Origin: Aptenodytes patagonicus | Lineage: Eukaryota; Chordata; Aves; Sphenisciformes; Spheniscidae | Direction of reading: 5' to 3' | Length of the DNA stretch: 64,000 nt | Assembly: GCF_965638725.1 (NCBI RefSeq) | Contig: NC_134950.1 | Coordinates: 3,720,101 to 3,784,100, forward strand | Shown: one piece after another, positions 1 through 14,060 of the stretch | How positions within the stretch are numbered: position 1 is the stretch's first letter | Layout: the number at the start of each line of letters is the position of its first letter | Program-made: the position numbers and the translations under genes | The notes under the pieces: model-generated | Databases searched by the model: none | Seen by the model: the letters and a program-made list of their open reading frames with translations, nothing else | What the model was told of the DNA's origin: nothing

Positions 1-198
1 TTCTTTACTGAAAGAGTGGTTAAACATTGGACCAGGCTGCCCAGGGAAGTGGTTGAGTCCCCATCCCTGGAGGTATTTAAAAGATGAGTAGATGAGGCAC
101 TTAGGGACATGGTTTAGTGGGTGGTGGTGTTGGGTCGACGGTTGGACTCGATGATCTTAGAGGTCTTTTCCAACCTCAATGATTCTATGCTTCTATGA
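1..198 (+). mobile_element. CR1 LINE 3' end, 5'-truncated by the window edge
   Basis: The sequence translates as the extreme C-terminus of CR1 ORF2, the non-LTR reverse transcriptase ([10 protein letters not shown] then [16 protein letters not shown]), followed by the CR1 3' UTR (TTGGACTCGATGATCTTAGA) and the octamer tail GATTCTATGCTTCTATGA at 181-198. The reading frame is broken: a TGA replaces an Arg codon just after EVFKR, so this is a dead copy. It belongs to the same subfamily as the antisense copy at 36752-37178, which has Arg at that codon. The left part lies outside the window, so full length cannot be judged. Confidence 0.95.
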
Positions 199-3100
199 AA
201 AGGGTGCCAGAAGGAAGAGGGGCAGCTCCCACAAACTCTGAAAGAGATGCAGGATTTGAGCCTGTCACATGGGAAATGTCCTCCAACACAAAACTTCTAG
301 AAAAGCTGTGGCTCAGCAGTACAACTCCTTATCCATAACCTCTGCTCTCACCTGGCAAAGGAGAAAGTTGACCCCCCCAGACCATATAGTCAGAGCCTTT
401 CTGCATTTTGCTTGCCTGTGTCTTCTTCCCCTGTTACAGTATTTCAAGGATCTCCAAGGTGCTTGCCCAGATCTTAGCCAGGATCTCTTCTGATGAACTT
501 TCACAATGTAATTTCTGTTTTACAGTCCAAGACTGGTCCCTTAAGATGGCACTTTCTGAGTGTCCGTGCTCTTGTTCATCTTCGTGCAGGTCCAGAGCTT
601 TATGCTGACACGGGGGCTTCCTGTGCTTATACATAGATCAGTACTGGGGACTGCATCTTTGTACATTGAAATGATAAGATCTGAAATAAAGTTAATAATC
701 TGGGAAGTGACTCTTTTTTCTCCCACTGCTGCTCAGTATGTTCATGCAACAGATGTACCAAACAAACGTAAGCATCTCCTATATTGTCAGCTGTTGAGTG
801 CTTTAGTCTTGTATCTCCACAATTTGCTCTTCTTTTTTCTTTAATCTGCTGGATGGAGGTAATGAAAATTTAAGTACTAGGTGTAAACCCATCTGTCCTG
901 GCAGAGTGGCTGGAGTTGCACAGAGCCGCAGAGCTGATGGGTGGTTCTGCCTGTGGCCAAATGGATTCCATATGTGAGATCATCTGTCATGCAGAGGGCA
1001 CTGTCATTAGCTCCCTTTCTAAGAAGTCCTTCTGCTGTCCTAGATGAAATACACTGTCACTTACCCCAGCATGTTGACTTGCCATGATGGTGTCAGTATG
1101 GAGCGAGCTCTTCTTTGGTAACTTTCAAAATTACAATGCCCCGTTCATTTTTTTGGACTGCAGACAGATAATGTTGCTATTTTATTAATTTTATTATTGA
1201 CACAACTTTGAGCCTCTGCATGAAGATGATTCCAGTGTCCAGATACCTTTGAGAAACATCACCTTGGATGAGGAGAGTAGTCTGGATTGAAGATATGCCA
1301 TACCTGTGCTTTTAATTTTAGGCTTACACCATTAACAAAGAGCAACAAGCTGCCACTCTGCGTATCTGTGTAACTGTAACATGCTGGACAATCAATCTAT
1401 TGCAGCCAACATCTTCATCCTCATTTCTCTTTTTATAAGGAAGGCAGGTTCTCATGCCCAGAGTTCCTCAGAGGATCTTATATGACAGTGGGCAAGGTAG
1501 CTGCGGAAAGGGAGAATGTAAACTGCTCTCCATGTCCCCTGGGGGTGGGTCAGGTGTAATGAGTTTAAACTGAAACAGAAGAGTTAACTTAGAGATGACA
1601 GAAACCTGTTTGATAGAGGAGAGGACAGTGGATAGGTGCCTAGGAAGACTGTGAAACCTCTAGCACCGGCAGTTTGTCCAATCTGTTTCTCATCTCCCAA
1701 GGGCTAGCTCATCTGGATTTTTTTTCAACTCTGCTTTCTGCTGTTATGTAGCAGCAGTTGTTCAGATTCTGAATATTTTTCAAAGCTACCCAATTATTAT
1801 TAGGTATAATTAACACCAGAATTCTTAGTCCATAAGCCTGCTCTAGATTGGACCCAGTCCTATTCTGTGTTTACAAAATAAAACCTCAATGTGAAGATCA
1901 TCTCTTTGAAAAGCAAGAAGCAATCCTAGCTCCCAGTCTCTCCCTGTGAAGTAGAGAAATACTTGTAGAATATAGAAAGCGAGGAATATTACTAGAACAC
2001 ATAGCTGTTTGCCGTAACAGTAGCACAACTTAACACTTACAAACTCTCCAAATTCATTAGTGCTGAATTAATTACCTAGCCATATATCTAAACTCAAATA
2101 TTCAGGAAAGTGATTAATATTACTCAGAAGTACCACTTTATGGATCATTGTCTGTAATCAGGTTGTGGTAGTTCAACGAGATCCACATTTCCTGTGGTTG
2201 ACAATGGATTATTCACATAGGATGTGCGGCATAATTGAGTTAAGGTTATGGAAGTAAACATACCTTCTGGAATTTGCCCAATCTGAGTCACATAGTTTGG
2301 TAAAGGTAAAGTTGCATAATTCAGGGGTATTTTTATGCACTTGCATTAAACAAACACTATGGTCATGCGTTCTGAAGAACAACAACGATGTGATAGGAAC
2401 AGTCTTGGTTCATACTAGGATCTGGTTAAATAAATTAGAAGTGCAGTGTTTGGGAGGTTTCAGTTATAAAGCTATTTCAAGAAACCCATGAGGATTTCAC
2501 TAAACTCTGCAGCTGCAATGTGTGCAGGCAAACAGGATGCTGTTCTATCACCAAAGGAATAACAAACAATTCCAAAAGAGGGGGTAATTTAGTTAAATAT
2601 AGCACTTGAAATAATATACTAAGAATTCACGTCTTTTGTGGTCATTCTACCTTTTTTATGCAGTGGATAGTAGCAAAATCCTCAAACTGCTAATGACTGC
2701 AAATGGTGTTCCCGTATGAGAAGAAACGAAAATTTGGCGATAACAGGCCGAAGGACAGCGAGGCAAGCACAGGCTCTAGGAAATAAGATAAAAAGAAAAA
2801 AGCACCCGAATGTCTGAGATCATTGCTTTGCCTGCTTCCTAGGCCAGATCCTTAAGGTCTTAAATGCACAGCAATGCTGAGAAAAATGAACAATGCTCTA
2901 ACCACTGTGAAGGTGTTGATGGTCAGTGCATGAGCTTATTCCCCGATTTAGTGCAGCCCGAGGACCAATCTCTGTTGTCTCTAAGAATCCTTCTCTGACA
3001 TCAGCCAAAGTAGATGCTTCAGGAAGAGGGTAAGAATTGGACAAAGCAGACTCCCAATCATTTGCAGTTCAGGGACTTCCTGAAAAGGTGGGCTCGGTAT

Positions 3101-3334
3101 ATTAATAACCCTCAATCTCTCCCTCTTCCTTGAAAAGGCTGCTGGAAGGGATGCTTTTGAAGCCGCATCAGCTTTTAGTTCCCACAACACACTGTGGCAG
3201 GAAGTTCCAAAGTTTAACTACAGGCATGAAGAGTCACTTCCTTCCGTTTGCCTTATGCTTGTCCTCTCCTACTTAAAATTGCTGCTTCCTTATTCTTTTA
3301 TTGGAAAATGCAATGAAAAATCAATCTCTTCACC
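199..3334. other. Unique non-coding DNA, nothing recognised
   Basis: About 3.1 kb of AT-leaning sequence. The open frames are all shorter than 100 codons, overlap one another on both strands, and show no domain, Kozak context or splice pattern that I trust. I see no repeat family, RNA gene or CpG cluster. Confidence 0.6.
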
Positions 3335-4275
3335 TTCTCCATGATGTTCATGGTGTTACAGATTTATCCTGGTCATCTCTTAGATTGAGGAGGTGAACCT
3401 ATTTAGTTCTTCCTTATGTCGAATAGTTCCATACTCCTATCATCCTTGTTATTCTCATCTGAATCTTTTCAGCTCTATTGTTTCATTCTTAAGTGAGAGG
3501 ACCAGAGCTGCACACAGGATTCAAGCTAGAAGAGCTTGATTTATACAAGATTTATACAGTTGCGTAACAACATTCTTTGTTTTGTTCTCTGTCCCTTTCC
3601 TGATGATTCCTAATATTTGATTTGCTTTATTGACTGCTACTAAATGCTTAGCTGACGTTTTCGTGGAACTAAATTATAGCCCCAAGTTTTCACTCGTGGC
3701 TGGTAATGGCCAGCTCAGGGCCACATGTGAGCTGAGGGCTGCTTTTCCCCTTGTGCATCATTTCACTGTCCAGTCACTGAGATTCTCCAATTCTTCACAG
3801 TCTATCCTCATCTTTAATACCCAGAGTAGTTTTGTATTGTGACTAAACCTTGTCACTTCACTGTTTACTCCTTTCCAGCTCATGTATGAGTTTGCTGAGC
3901 AAACAGCACATATCTCCAGGGGACACCGCCGCTGATCAACTTCTACCACAAGACCTGACCATGAGCTCCCACTCTCTGTTTCCTAGGTTTTTTGTTCATT
4001 CCTTTTTTATTCATCCAGGGACCTTCCCATTTACGCCTTGACTTTCCTTAAAAGCCTTTGGTGGGAGATGGTGTCTGCAGCTCTCAGGAAATAAAAGCTG
4101 GTTGTATCAACAGGATATCCTTTATCCAAAGGCTTGCTGACACCTTCAGAGAACTCCAGTGGGACCATATAGTGGGACTTCCCTTTAAAAAAGCCATGCT
4201 GACTCTTCCACGGCACATCACATTTACCCATGTGTCCACTAATTCAATTTTTTTTTGCTAGTTTCTACAAAGCAG
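3335..4275 (-). mobile_element. Ancient CR1/L3-like LINE relic, antisense
   Basis: The plus strand matches, in order, the reverse complement of the reverse-transcriptase part of amniote CR1-type ORF2. The landmarks are ACCAGAGCTGCACACAGGAT near 3500, TTTGATTTGCTTTATTGACTG near 3620, CACTTCACTGTTTACTCCTT near 3855, CAGGGGACACCGC near 3920, and AAAAGCCATGCTGACTCTTCC near 4190. The order and spacing of these blocks is what identifies it. Indels and stops abound, so it is long inactive. Divergence is far higher than in the octamer-tailed CR1 copies, which implies an insertion old enough to be shared beyond birds. The ends are approximate because similarity fades. Memory of the family was used, not an alignment. 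Confidence 0.8.
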
Positions 4276-7200
4276 CAGTACAATACCGATCTGCAATGCA
4301 GATTGCAGATACAGATCCTGGATTTGTATTTTCCAGACTGCAACTTTCAGGTGCCGGAAGAACAGGAGTTGTGATATTTTTTCCAGAATTTCCTCTTAGT
4401 GCTTATTGTTGTTTTCGGTCAGATATACAAGTGAGTGCACGACACTCAGAGAGCAGCATCGTTTCCCATGTCAGGATTCCTCTACCTACCCCAAAATGTT
4501 ACAAGCAAAATTCCCTGCTGCAGTCAGTCCTCTCCGCGTTGCCAGAACTGCAAGATGAGTACTCGCCTCCCTTCGGTTACATCTCCAGGGGGCAGGAAAT
4601 GCCTCTTTCTCACCGCGTCCCCTAAAAACCTGAGAGTGGGAGTCCTGCCAAACGAGGGGAGGAAGCACCAGACAAGTTAGTTGCTGCCAGCTGCCAGTTG
4701 CAGTCAGTCCCCAAGGGAAAGCGGTTATTTAGCGTGTGCTGAAATGATTCTGTGCGGTGAAACAGGAACACGTTTAGAGCTCCCAGACAGCCAAACCTCC
4801 TCCTCCCTTTTAAGAGGGAAGTTCATGCAGGCAACAATCTGGCTTCATCGAATAAGCAAACGTGAATTATTTCCTGATCATTTCAATGATGATTTTTGGT
4901 TTTGAGGGTGCAGATTCATCAAGCAATTTATCTGCACTGACTGCCTGGGAAAGCAGAGGACTGGCTAAATCATCTAACCAGTCTCATACCACTGCTCTTC
5001 TTGGGGTGGTGGGGTTATGACTTCTTCTTTAAATTTTGGAAAATACTGAAAGCAAAATAAATGATGGAAAAAGAGCAGCTGCTAAACAACTCAAGAAGGG
5101 CCTTGTGGTCATTTCCTCAAAAATAAACCACCAAAAGGTAAACAAGCGTGCTTCCCTCTCACGAGGAGTACATTTCATCCCTTTCTAGGTTTTAACAACT
5201 TTTGAATGAAGTGAAAAATCAGCACTTTTGAGACTTGCATTGACAGCAGAGATCTTTCTGGAGCCCTGAGCTACCCCAAGGAATGCATTGCTTTGACTCT
5301 TCACAGAACCCATTCCCATATATTGCACTGGGCTCACAGCACAAAGCTGACCTCTTGGGAAGCTTTTAGAGGTGTAAAGGTTTTAGCAGACACCGGTAAG
5401 AACCAGCTGTCACACTGCAGAATGACTCATGTTACAGAGTGCTGCTGGAAGGAACACAGATGTGCAGGAAGCAAACCTTCGTCAGCCTGAGTAATTCAGG
5501 TGAGCACAAGCGCGACACCTGAAGGCACGTACATGCTGGGTGTGATGCATGAGGTTGTGTAACCCAGTGTGTCCTTATATAGATGATCTCAGGGGTCTAT
5601 ATTATGGCTTCCCAGTACTTTGAATGTGAACCACACTGTCCCCTGTCATGAAGAAGAGCTTCCACTTGCCTGCACCAAGGGAAGCATGGCATGCTTGCCT
5701 GCCGTGCCTCCTGCCTCTCTCCCAGCAGCCCTGGGATGCTCTCAGATTACCAAGTCAAGAAGTCTCTGGTTTTGTTCAGAAGGTTCCTGTGATCATCCAC
5801 TGTGAGGGAAGATGGGATCTGTAGGCTGGCAGACCTCAGGATTCACTTTACTTTGCTGCTTATCTCATTCCCTTAGGAAGGGCAGAGGTAGTCTAAATCC
5901 CATCTGATTTACCAGGACTTCGGACACCTCATTCCTATTAACTTAAGTAAGGAGTATCCATATCCTGTGGGAAGTTTTGAACACAAATCATGTTTTGATT
6001 CAACCCCTTCCCAATACATCAAGTAAAGAAGTGACCATGAAGGGAAAGTAAAGGACTTACTTAGGAAAATCTTAAACAAAACCCCTTATGAAACAAAAAG
6101 CCTTATGAATTCAGAAGACTAAGATCCACCTACAACTTCAATTGTAGGTGAATGATGATGAGAATAAGTCATTTCCATGCATTTTTTTGAATAAATGGAA
6201 AAGCTATTAAAATAACATGGACCACAGTCTAAGACCAGTACAGGCACAGAATAGCTGCCATGAAAATGCCACAATAAATGGTCATGGAATCTGAAATGTG
6301 AGTTGTCAGCAAAATTGCACCTTCATTGAAAACAATGATACAAATCTCCTTTTGCTAATTTATTTGTACTCTACCTCCAGAGAAACAGGAGCAATGCAGT
6401 CTTTAGTCTCTTCTAGGCACTCTTCTCAAGCAATTGTCCCAAAGTTAGTATAAAGGTACCAGTTATAAAGTGACACCTAAGAGAAATTTGTGCCTTGCCC
6501 ATTTGTTCCAGAAGAAGATGCCCATGCAGGACAACTTCCTCCAAAATGTCCTAGAAGACTTTACAGTAGGTGAAAACCTAGGTAGTTTTGATAAGGAGCT
6601 TGATAAATGAACGAACTGCTTTTTAAATCATGACTGTCCTACTTAGGAGAATGTTGGATTAATTTGGTTTGCAATTTTAGACTTTTCTACTCCTGTGTTA
6701 CTCAGTTTATGCTGGACCTGTACAAAGCATACATTGTATGCGCCGGCATATTGACAGCAAAGGAGAAAAGAGAATTTGAAATATAACTGTTATGATGATC
6801 TCCTGTGCCCAGCCTGCTCTGTTCTTCCGGATATCTATTGAGATAAATTCCAATATGCAGAACAGTCTCTCCTCTTTGCAGTGCAAAGAGCTGTCCTTGT
6901 TCACTCATGCATGGAAATCTACCCTGAAAGCCAGAGGCAGTAAAGGAAGTTCTCATATGGAAAACTCACAGTGTTGTCTTAAGATCCCATCTTCTGTCCA
7001 GCTGCAGGGATGATTGCACATCTATGGGAGCAATGCAGAGATGAAAACAAGCAGCCATATGAAAACAAGCAGCAATAGCAGGGGATGGATGGAAAATCCT
7101 GGAGCTGCCACTTACATCCCTGTATCATCAAGCTGTGATTCATCTCAGTTACACAGGGTTTGCTGTAGGACAATCTGGAATATACTGAGCTCCACTGACT

Positions 7201-10200
7201 CTCCTCGCAAACCTTGTGCAGCTCTACACGATGAAGAGTACCTGAACTGCAATCACTCGGTCTTCGTTTGCTTCCAGCTCATGTTTCCTACTTTTTGCCT
7301 TTTGCTCAGTTCACAGTGAGGAATGTTCATATAAACACAAATTTGCAGGAAATGCCTAGGGAGTAGCTGCCTGCTATGGAAATGCATGTGGAGGTCGTTT
7401 GTGAATATCCACAAAGGAGAGCTAGTTCTGGATTAACTTCTCCAGCCAGAGAAGATAAACTTGACTTGTGATTCATGTGTCCAGTCAAAACTGACAGCAC
7501 AGTTCAGTTTAACCCATCTGCCATGAGCTGCTAATGGATAATTGATAAGCCATGACTTACTGAAAAAAAATATGTGAGAAATACGAAATAAATGATAATA
7601 ATAATAACCTGCTCTGTTAGCTCCTGAAGAAGAAAAGCGATTGCATTTGTTGAACAAATTTCAATACATCACTTCTCACACTGGTACTGAAGGGCAGCCA
7701 TTACAGGATACACAGCTCTGTAGGGGTCTGGGTAACTGTGATTTTATTATACAGTGGAGCCAACCTACCTTTAACCACTGCCAAGAAGGATGTCCGGCTC
7801 CCTGAAGCTGTCCCTGACCCCGGAATGCATCCTGCAGCTTCCATTTCACTGCACCGCTATGTCCCTGACCCACACTGTGCCAGTCCAGGGAGCTAAACCA
7901 GCACAGAGCCCTCCAGTTTTTATGCCACAGAAGGTTTTTTGCTGATCTAGTTCCCCACACCAGCATGCAGCAGGATCAGCACAATGGACGTAGTGGAAAT
8001 ATGCAGCCTGGTGAGCCTGACCATCCTTTCCAACAAGAGCTACCTATTAATTAGGATCAAAAATATGATAAAATCTCATTCTCAGCCTCCTAATACTACC
8101 ATGCCATGCAGAGAACAACAGTGGATGCCAGGGAAGAAGCAAAGGGCTGTAAGGGGAAGAAACACGCAGTCATGAATTACCGTGAGAATTAATTTCTGCC
8201 ATAAAATATGGCTTATAATATGAAACGTCTGAGAACCATCTCATAACCTTGTCCTCTAGCAGTTAATTTTAAAAGTATTAGTTATGGCTTAGCATCACCT
8301 GAAAGTATGCGAATGCCTCGCAGCACAGACTGGCAGGCAGGGCTGCAGACCTGGGGAACTTGCAATCTAATTAACGCTTGACAGCACGAGAGCCACCGTT
8401 GATAAAAGAGAAGTGGAAGGGCATCAGGTGAAGCTCTTGACTGCAACAAGTACCAGCATGTGGCTTAGTCACGGGCACAATGTAGTGGTTTGCTAGACAG
8501 GGAGGAGGGAGAGCCTCCAATGTCTGGCAGTGAAGGGACGAGGTGAATACCTGGCCGATGCTGTTTCAAAGTTTTCTGGAAGTTTTTCCTATTGATTTGC
8601 CCCATGGAGATGTGTGGGGAAAGAGCAGTTGTTAGGGAGGAATCTGAAGGAAAAGGGGCTGCAGCGCTCTTCCCACTCTCAGCGTGGCCTTGCACTGCTG
8701 CAGGCATTGATGCAGAAAGCAAGCGTACCAAATTAGTGTGCAGAAGTAGGGGGTGACAGGGACACATCTGCTGCCTGAAAAACTGACCTGGAGGAACCGG
8801 GAGGGATGTGAGCAGCTAGATACATGAGCATGTATCATATCGATTAGTGAACAGGCTCCTATAACTGTCAGAGTTACACGCGGTGTCAATACAAGTTACA
8901 GAGAGGCACTTCAATAAGAGAAAAACAAATTAAAAAAAAGACCTTTCTGTTCTTTAGAAGCATTGGCAGAAGTAGGTTATTTCTAAATCGCTGCCCACAC
9001 TGAGTCATATTGTTCACATAAATTAGCTTGGCCTGAAACAGAAAGCTCGGAAGCTGCCAACAGCAAAGCCAGCCACGGGTATGAGCTCATGAGAGGTTGC
9101 CAGTCCCGCGGAGTTAGGCTGGTCCCATCACGGATGGGAAAGGTCTAAAGAAAAGCCGGGGTGTTGGAAGAAGGTGCGTTGGGTGACCTGCTTCCATCAG
9201 ACACGGTGCTGAGCCAGGGGCTTTGCATGGTGATAAAGAACAGCTCTGGGGGAGCAACGCGGCCTAAACATATATATAACAGACATCATGCATCCTTTAA
9301 ATGCTGCATCTCCCTCCATGGCCTGCTGGATCAATGGTGTTAGTCTGCTCCAAGTGGTACAGCAGGAGACCACTCAATGCAAATACACTTTTACATTCAA
9401 GTCATCCCACAAAATAGGAGGCTTGCTGTCATTTTCAGAGATGACACTGAAATTCCATTAGACTCCCTAACCCATGCTCAAAGAGAAACTATTCAGGTTT
9501 CTCCTGTCTACCATTAGGGATTAGTGTTAGGAATAATCATTGTTTCACACTTGCATCTCTCCGCTCATACAGCATTCCCAAGGTTTATGTGTTTTTCATA
9601 GTCACCCCGTCTATGTTCATCCATTTTGGCTCTTAAATAAGCTGTTATGTACTGACATCCTCTAAACTGAACACAGAAGTGTTTACTGGACTGAAAAAGA
9701 CATCACCAGATGGCTCCAATATCAGCCTAGAAGGATTTCTGTTCTTCAACAGGCACTAAATGTGCCTGAAAAATCAGCAGGCTGTAGAGTGTCTGCATAG
9801 TCAAATCACCTCTAAGAGGCTTTGTAATTGCGTTCAGTTCTGCCGTGCTGGAAAATGAGGATAATAAGCTCAATGTATTACACTTAAACTGGGGCAAGAC
9901 TTCATATATAGTGGTAATAAGAAACACAGGCTGAGGTTTTAAAGGCAGCTAGTAGGGCTCAGCACTTTGCTCAGTGGAAAAGGAGATACCAAGCTACCTT
10001 AGTTCACTTGAGAGTCATGGCCATGAGCTCCTGAGTTTCCAGAAGTCCCCAGTGATGGGGGATCACCTATTTCAGATGGTGTGAAAGGGCTCAGTTCTGA
10101 GAAGTCAAGTCTTATGCTCTCTCTAAAAATCAGGCTCACGTAGTGATCTTAGGGTGAGAATCTAACAAACTACACATACAAAATCTGTAGGCATTTTTTG

Positions 10201-13200
10201 GACATTCAGATCAAAAATTGTTATTTTATTAGTCACTATCTTTAAGGCTACAATATTCTTTCTGATACTGAAGCTTTACTAATCATTAAGGTATTTAGTT
10301 TTGTCTTGCTTTGCCTCACTTTCATTTCTAGCATTCATTTTCTGGCTCTGTGCACATGAATTACGCTGAGGAGTTTCCTAACAGTTGGCCATACTATCTA
10401 CTGACAAGTCTTGAACACATTTCCATGAACATCTTCTCTGTGTATCAAGTTCTTTTCAACAAAACCTAAAAAAGACCTGGCCTTCTACTGTCTTTTGTCT
10501 TTTTTTACTGCACTGGGGACGGTGCGCTGGGTGGATGAGTCACTAGTTGATAAGTCAGTGAGTAGGTAAGTCACAACCCAAACTCCACTGGGTTTCACTT
10601 TAACGGACTACTTTCTCTTTATGCCGTAGGCTGGCAAACACTTTTTCTAGCTACTATGCCAGTTCAAGCAATCCCAACATCTCCTCGTGCTGCCCTCTCA
10701 GTTGTGCCACTACAACTTTCCATGGGCTGCCCAATAAATCCTGCAGGGATCGATCTGGATAATAATAACCTGACCAAACATCACTCCCCTTTTTTCTTAA
10801 AGCCCTTTTAACCCTTGTTGAGTCTGCTTAGCTCAGCACTACCACTAAAAAATTGCATGCCAGACTGCACCAAAAGCAAAAGGGAATAAATTTGAAAGTT
10901 GGTTTCAAGTTACTTTGTGAGTCAACCAGCTGCAACATTGTATGGAAATTCAGCGCAAAGTCTAATGTACACATTTAGCATCAAGCTCAGATCAGAGAAT
11001 GTGCAGCCCCACAAACTCTCACTCTGTAGCTGTAGCCATGTTCCAGGCACTAAACAACCTATTTTTACGTATCAGAGCAAAGACTCACAAACCTTCAGCA
11101 AAATTGGTCCCACCATGGATTCAAAAGCCCAGTGAGGGGTGCTGAAGACCTTCTGCAGTCCCTGGGGAGAGAAAGGCATTTTGTACAGACAACATGATAC
11201 CACAAACACCGACCGGGGGTTGGATGGAATGAGCCAACAGGAAACACAAAGCACATGGCTGCACCAGAACATCTCTCCTCTGTGCTCATGGGCTGCAAAA
11301 TGGGCCCCTTCTGTCAGCCTGGCTTTCAAAGCCGCCTTCTGGGGCTCAGCACTGTGGGGAGGAGCGCAGTATGCACTAAACCCATCCTTAGCTGGTTTGT
11401 CACCCTAAGTGCCCTCTCTGGTCTTCGGTTAGGGACATTCAGAGGAATTTTGAAGAAGACTTTTCAGGTCAGACAATGACACAATTCACAAAATGTAGGG
11501 TTGGGATTCAATTGGCTATCTAGGTACTAGATACCTAGTGCCATATGAGATATTCTGTGTCACCCAAGACCTCTATACAGGGCTGGCAGATGTGACACTG
11601 AACATACAGGAGACCCACACATTCTGCAATGGCAGCCAGCATCACTCTTGTCACCTTTGTTAAGGCAACTAAATGTCACCCAAGAAGTCTACATCTGAAC
11701 TAATGGTCTGGGTACTCATCATGGTTAGAAGTCGTCTAATCATCGGCATTAAGTGTAGGGTGTCATTCACCCAAACAAATGCAGGTGTCTTCTTCAGGAG
11801 ATTAATTACACCCTGTGTTCAACTGACTGGTGCCTCTTACCCTACTGATTACAAAGGTGACCTGAGTGAGTTCTCAGGATCCACGCTGTAGATCCACCTA
11901 TAGTCAAATGAATCCCATGCCCAGGAGTTTTCAGGATGTGGTAGCTGCTTAGGCAGGGTTGGCTGGACTGCAGCTGTACCAGGATCATTTCTTTAACCAA
12001 GAAGAATTTGTTGGCTTGATCTTTTGGACCTTTCAGGTCACAGACTATCACCAGCTGTGAAGGCAATAAAAATGGATGTTTCTTGTAATGGTTTTCAGAG
12101 TACTTGACAAAGATCACTAAAAAGACAGTGCCTTGTTCTAAAATAGTTGATTGAACTGGTTTGCAAGTTACTGCACCCAGTCTAGGACACTCTGAGGACT
12201 TTGCTCCTTGGATGTCAATGGAGAGGGTCATCTTGGGCCTTTATGACTGTTGGTGGCTGTTACCTGACTGCTGCCAGCCCAGTCCCCTCAAAAAAACTAT
12301 GATGTGGGGCACAGGAGGTCAGGGTTCCTTCTCACAACCCTGTCTGTGAGCTTCAACAAAGCCTGCAGAAAAAGAGCCTGTGGTGCAGGAGCGACTTCTG
12401 ACTCATGTCAGTCAAACTTTGGCAGTGGTTCTCTCTGTGGTTTTCACACCTCCGTATATACTCATTTTCTTATCTGTACCATGTAAAACACTACAGGATC
12501 TCCCAACGCTCAGAAACTATCTTTCCATCACAATTACCTGGAGTTGCACTCCCACCACTAGCTCTCACCTGAAAGGTTTCCAGCCACTCAGCTTTCTGTT
12601 GCCCAACACTTCCTTGAAGCTAGTTGGACATTTCTGTATAAACCAGACTATAAGTCCCTGCCCAGAACAAGTTGACTGTTATTACACAGCCTGCATCGTT
12701 CATTTGCTTAGCTCATTCAAGACAAATCAAATAACTGGGTACTGCCTCATGCTGCCTGCAACTTAAATTAGAAAGAATAGACCACAAGAACAACTGCAGC
12801 GGTAGGAGAAGTGACTATAAATAAAGAAAGGAAAAATGTTTCTCTTAGAAACCTTTGTTCCACAGAGGGAAATTGTAAAAGTAGTCCAGGATATTTTTGT
12901 TGCTGCTTTTTAATTTGAAATTTCATCTCTGGAAGCATTTACAGACGTAGAGTGTTGTGCAATGTTTTTGCTGCAGCATGGTGATTGCTAAGATTAGCAC
13001 AGTAACAGATCTTTTCAGAGTAAATTGCATATAATTAATAGGAAGCAGGAGGAAAAAGGAATAATTGTACTTTAATCTAAATGCAAGTTCAGTTCACCCA
13101 GAAGGTGGAACCGGCACTAAGGCCATGCTAAAGTGGGGCCCTCTCCGTTCCTTTCAGCTGGGTAATGAACAACAATTATGTGCCCATATTGCAAATTCTC

Positions 13201-13909
13201 ATTTCCAATTTGAGATGAGTTTTACCAAAGTGCAGGGATGTTCAGATCTGGAATTTGTTTCACGTCCGTCCTAGCAACGTTGGAGATCATCGCTTTGTGC
13301 TTCTGGTTTGTCTCCCATCCAGTGTCAAAACACGTTACAGACATTAAAACAGTATTTCCTTGTGAAAGAGCTATATAAAACCTATGCAACACAACGTAGT
13401 TACATTTTGGCCTCTAAGGCAGGACTTCATAGGTAATCTAAACACGGCTTCAGTTCACCATTTCTGAAGTGAGGCCTCAGTGTCCTGTGGAAGGAAGGAG
13501 CAATTCCTCTCCAGGTGGATGCACAGAGATTAAGCACCAGGACAAAAGCTCCTACATTCCAGACAGGGTTTCTATGTGTTACGAACCCTGTGACACCTCA
13601 GAAGACGGGATCCCACGTCTCATTCCAACATGAGTAATTACAGCCTTCTCCACAAATACTTTTGGAGCTCATGGTCAATAGGGAACCTGTGCTGAAGCCA
13701 CATGGCACGTTGCGTGATGAGCTCCCATCTCCCATCCACTGAAGCGACCAAATTTCCCAGCAGGTCATTCTGTGCAGCAATAAGGACAAGTCCACACACC
13801 TGCTTCACTCAAATCGTTTCTCAGCTCCTCACTTCCCCACACAGACATTCCTCCCTGAAGACATTAAAGCATCACAATATTGCCAGATGCACAGCTCAGT
13901 AAAAGTAGT
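4276..13909. other. Unique non-coding DNA, no gene recognised
   Basis: About 9.6 kb without a recognisable exon, RNA gene or recent transposon. Small items inside are an 18-bp tandem duplication at 7041-7076, a short TAA run near 7595, and an imperfect hairpin at 11512-11541 (arms GGC(TAT)CTAGGTA and TACCTAG(T)GCC). A minus-strand open frame of 129 codons at 11842-12231 has no recognisable domain, and I treat it as chance. Confidence 0.55.
7041..7076. repeat. 18-bp tandem duplication, two units
   Basis: ATGAAAACAAGCAGCCAT at 7041-7058 is followed directly by ATGAAAACAAGCAGCAAT. The units differ at one base, so this is a recent local duplication of replication-slippage type. No function is implied. 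Confidence 0.9.
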
Positions 13910-14060
13910 GAAATAAATCATTGCAGCCAAGGTTTCACTTAGCTGCTGTTATTAATCATTAGCAATAGCTATTGCTAATTAATGTCATTACACATCATGA
14001 CTATTAATCATAATCTGCTGATGCATGACATATTGTCTCTCATAGATAAGAAAGAGGAAA
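13910..14060. promoter_or_regulatory. Candidate conserved non-coding element with a perfect 22-bp palindrome
   Basis: The block is repeat-free, AT-rich and dense in TAAT/ATTA homeodomain-type cores (ATTAATCATTAG, CTAATTAATG, CTATTAATCATAATC). It contains a perfect inverted repeat at 13958-13979, arm ATTAGCAATAG immediately followed by its reverse complement. This look is typical of vertebrate developmental enhancers, but conservation cannot be shown from one sequence, so the call is inference. Confidence 0.35.

Noticed and set aside
11842..12231. 129-codon minus frame, possible processed pseudogene
   Set aside because: The hydrophobic patches looked protein-like, but I recognise no parent gene, poly(A) tail or target duplication.
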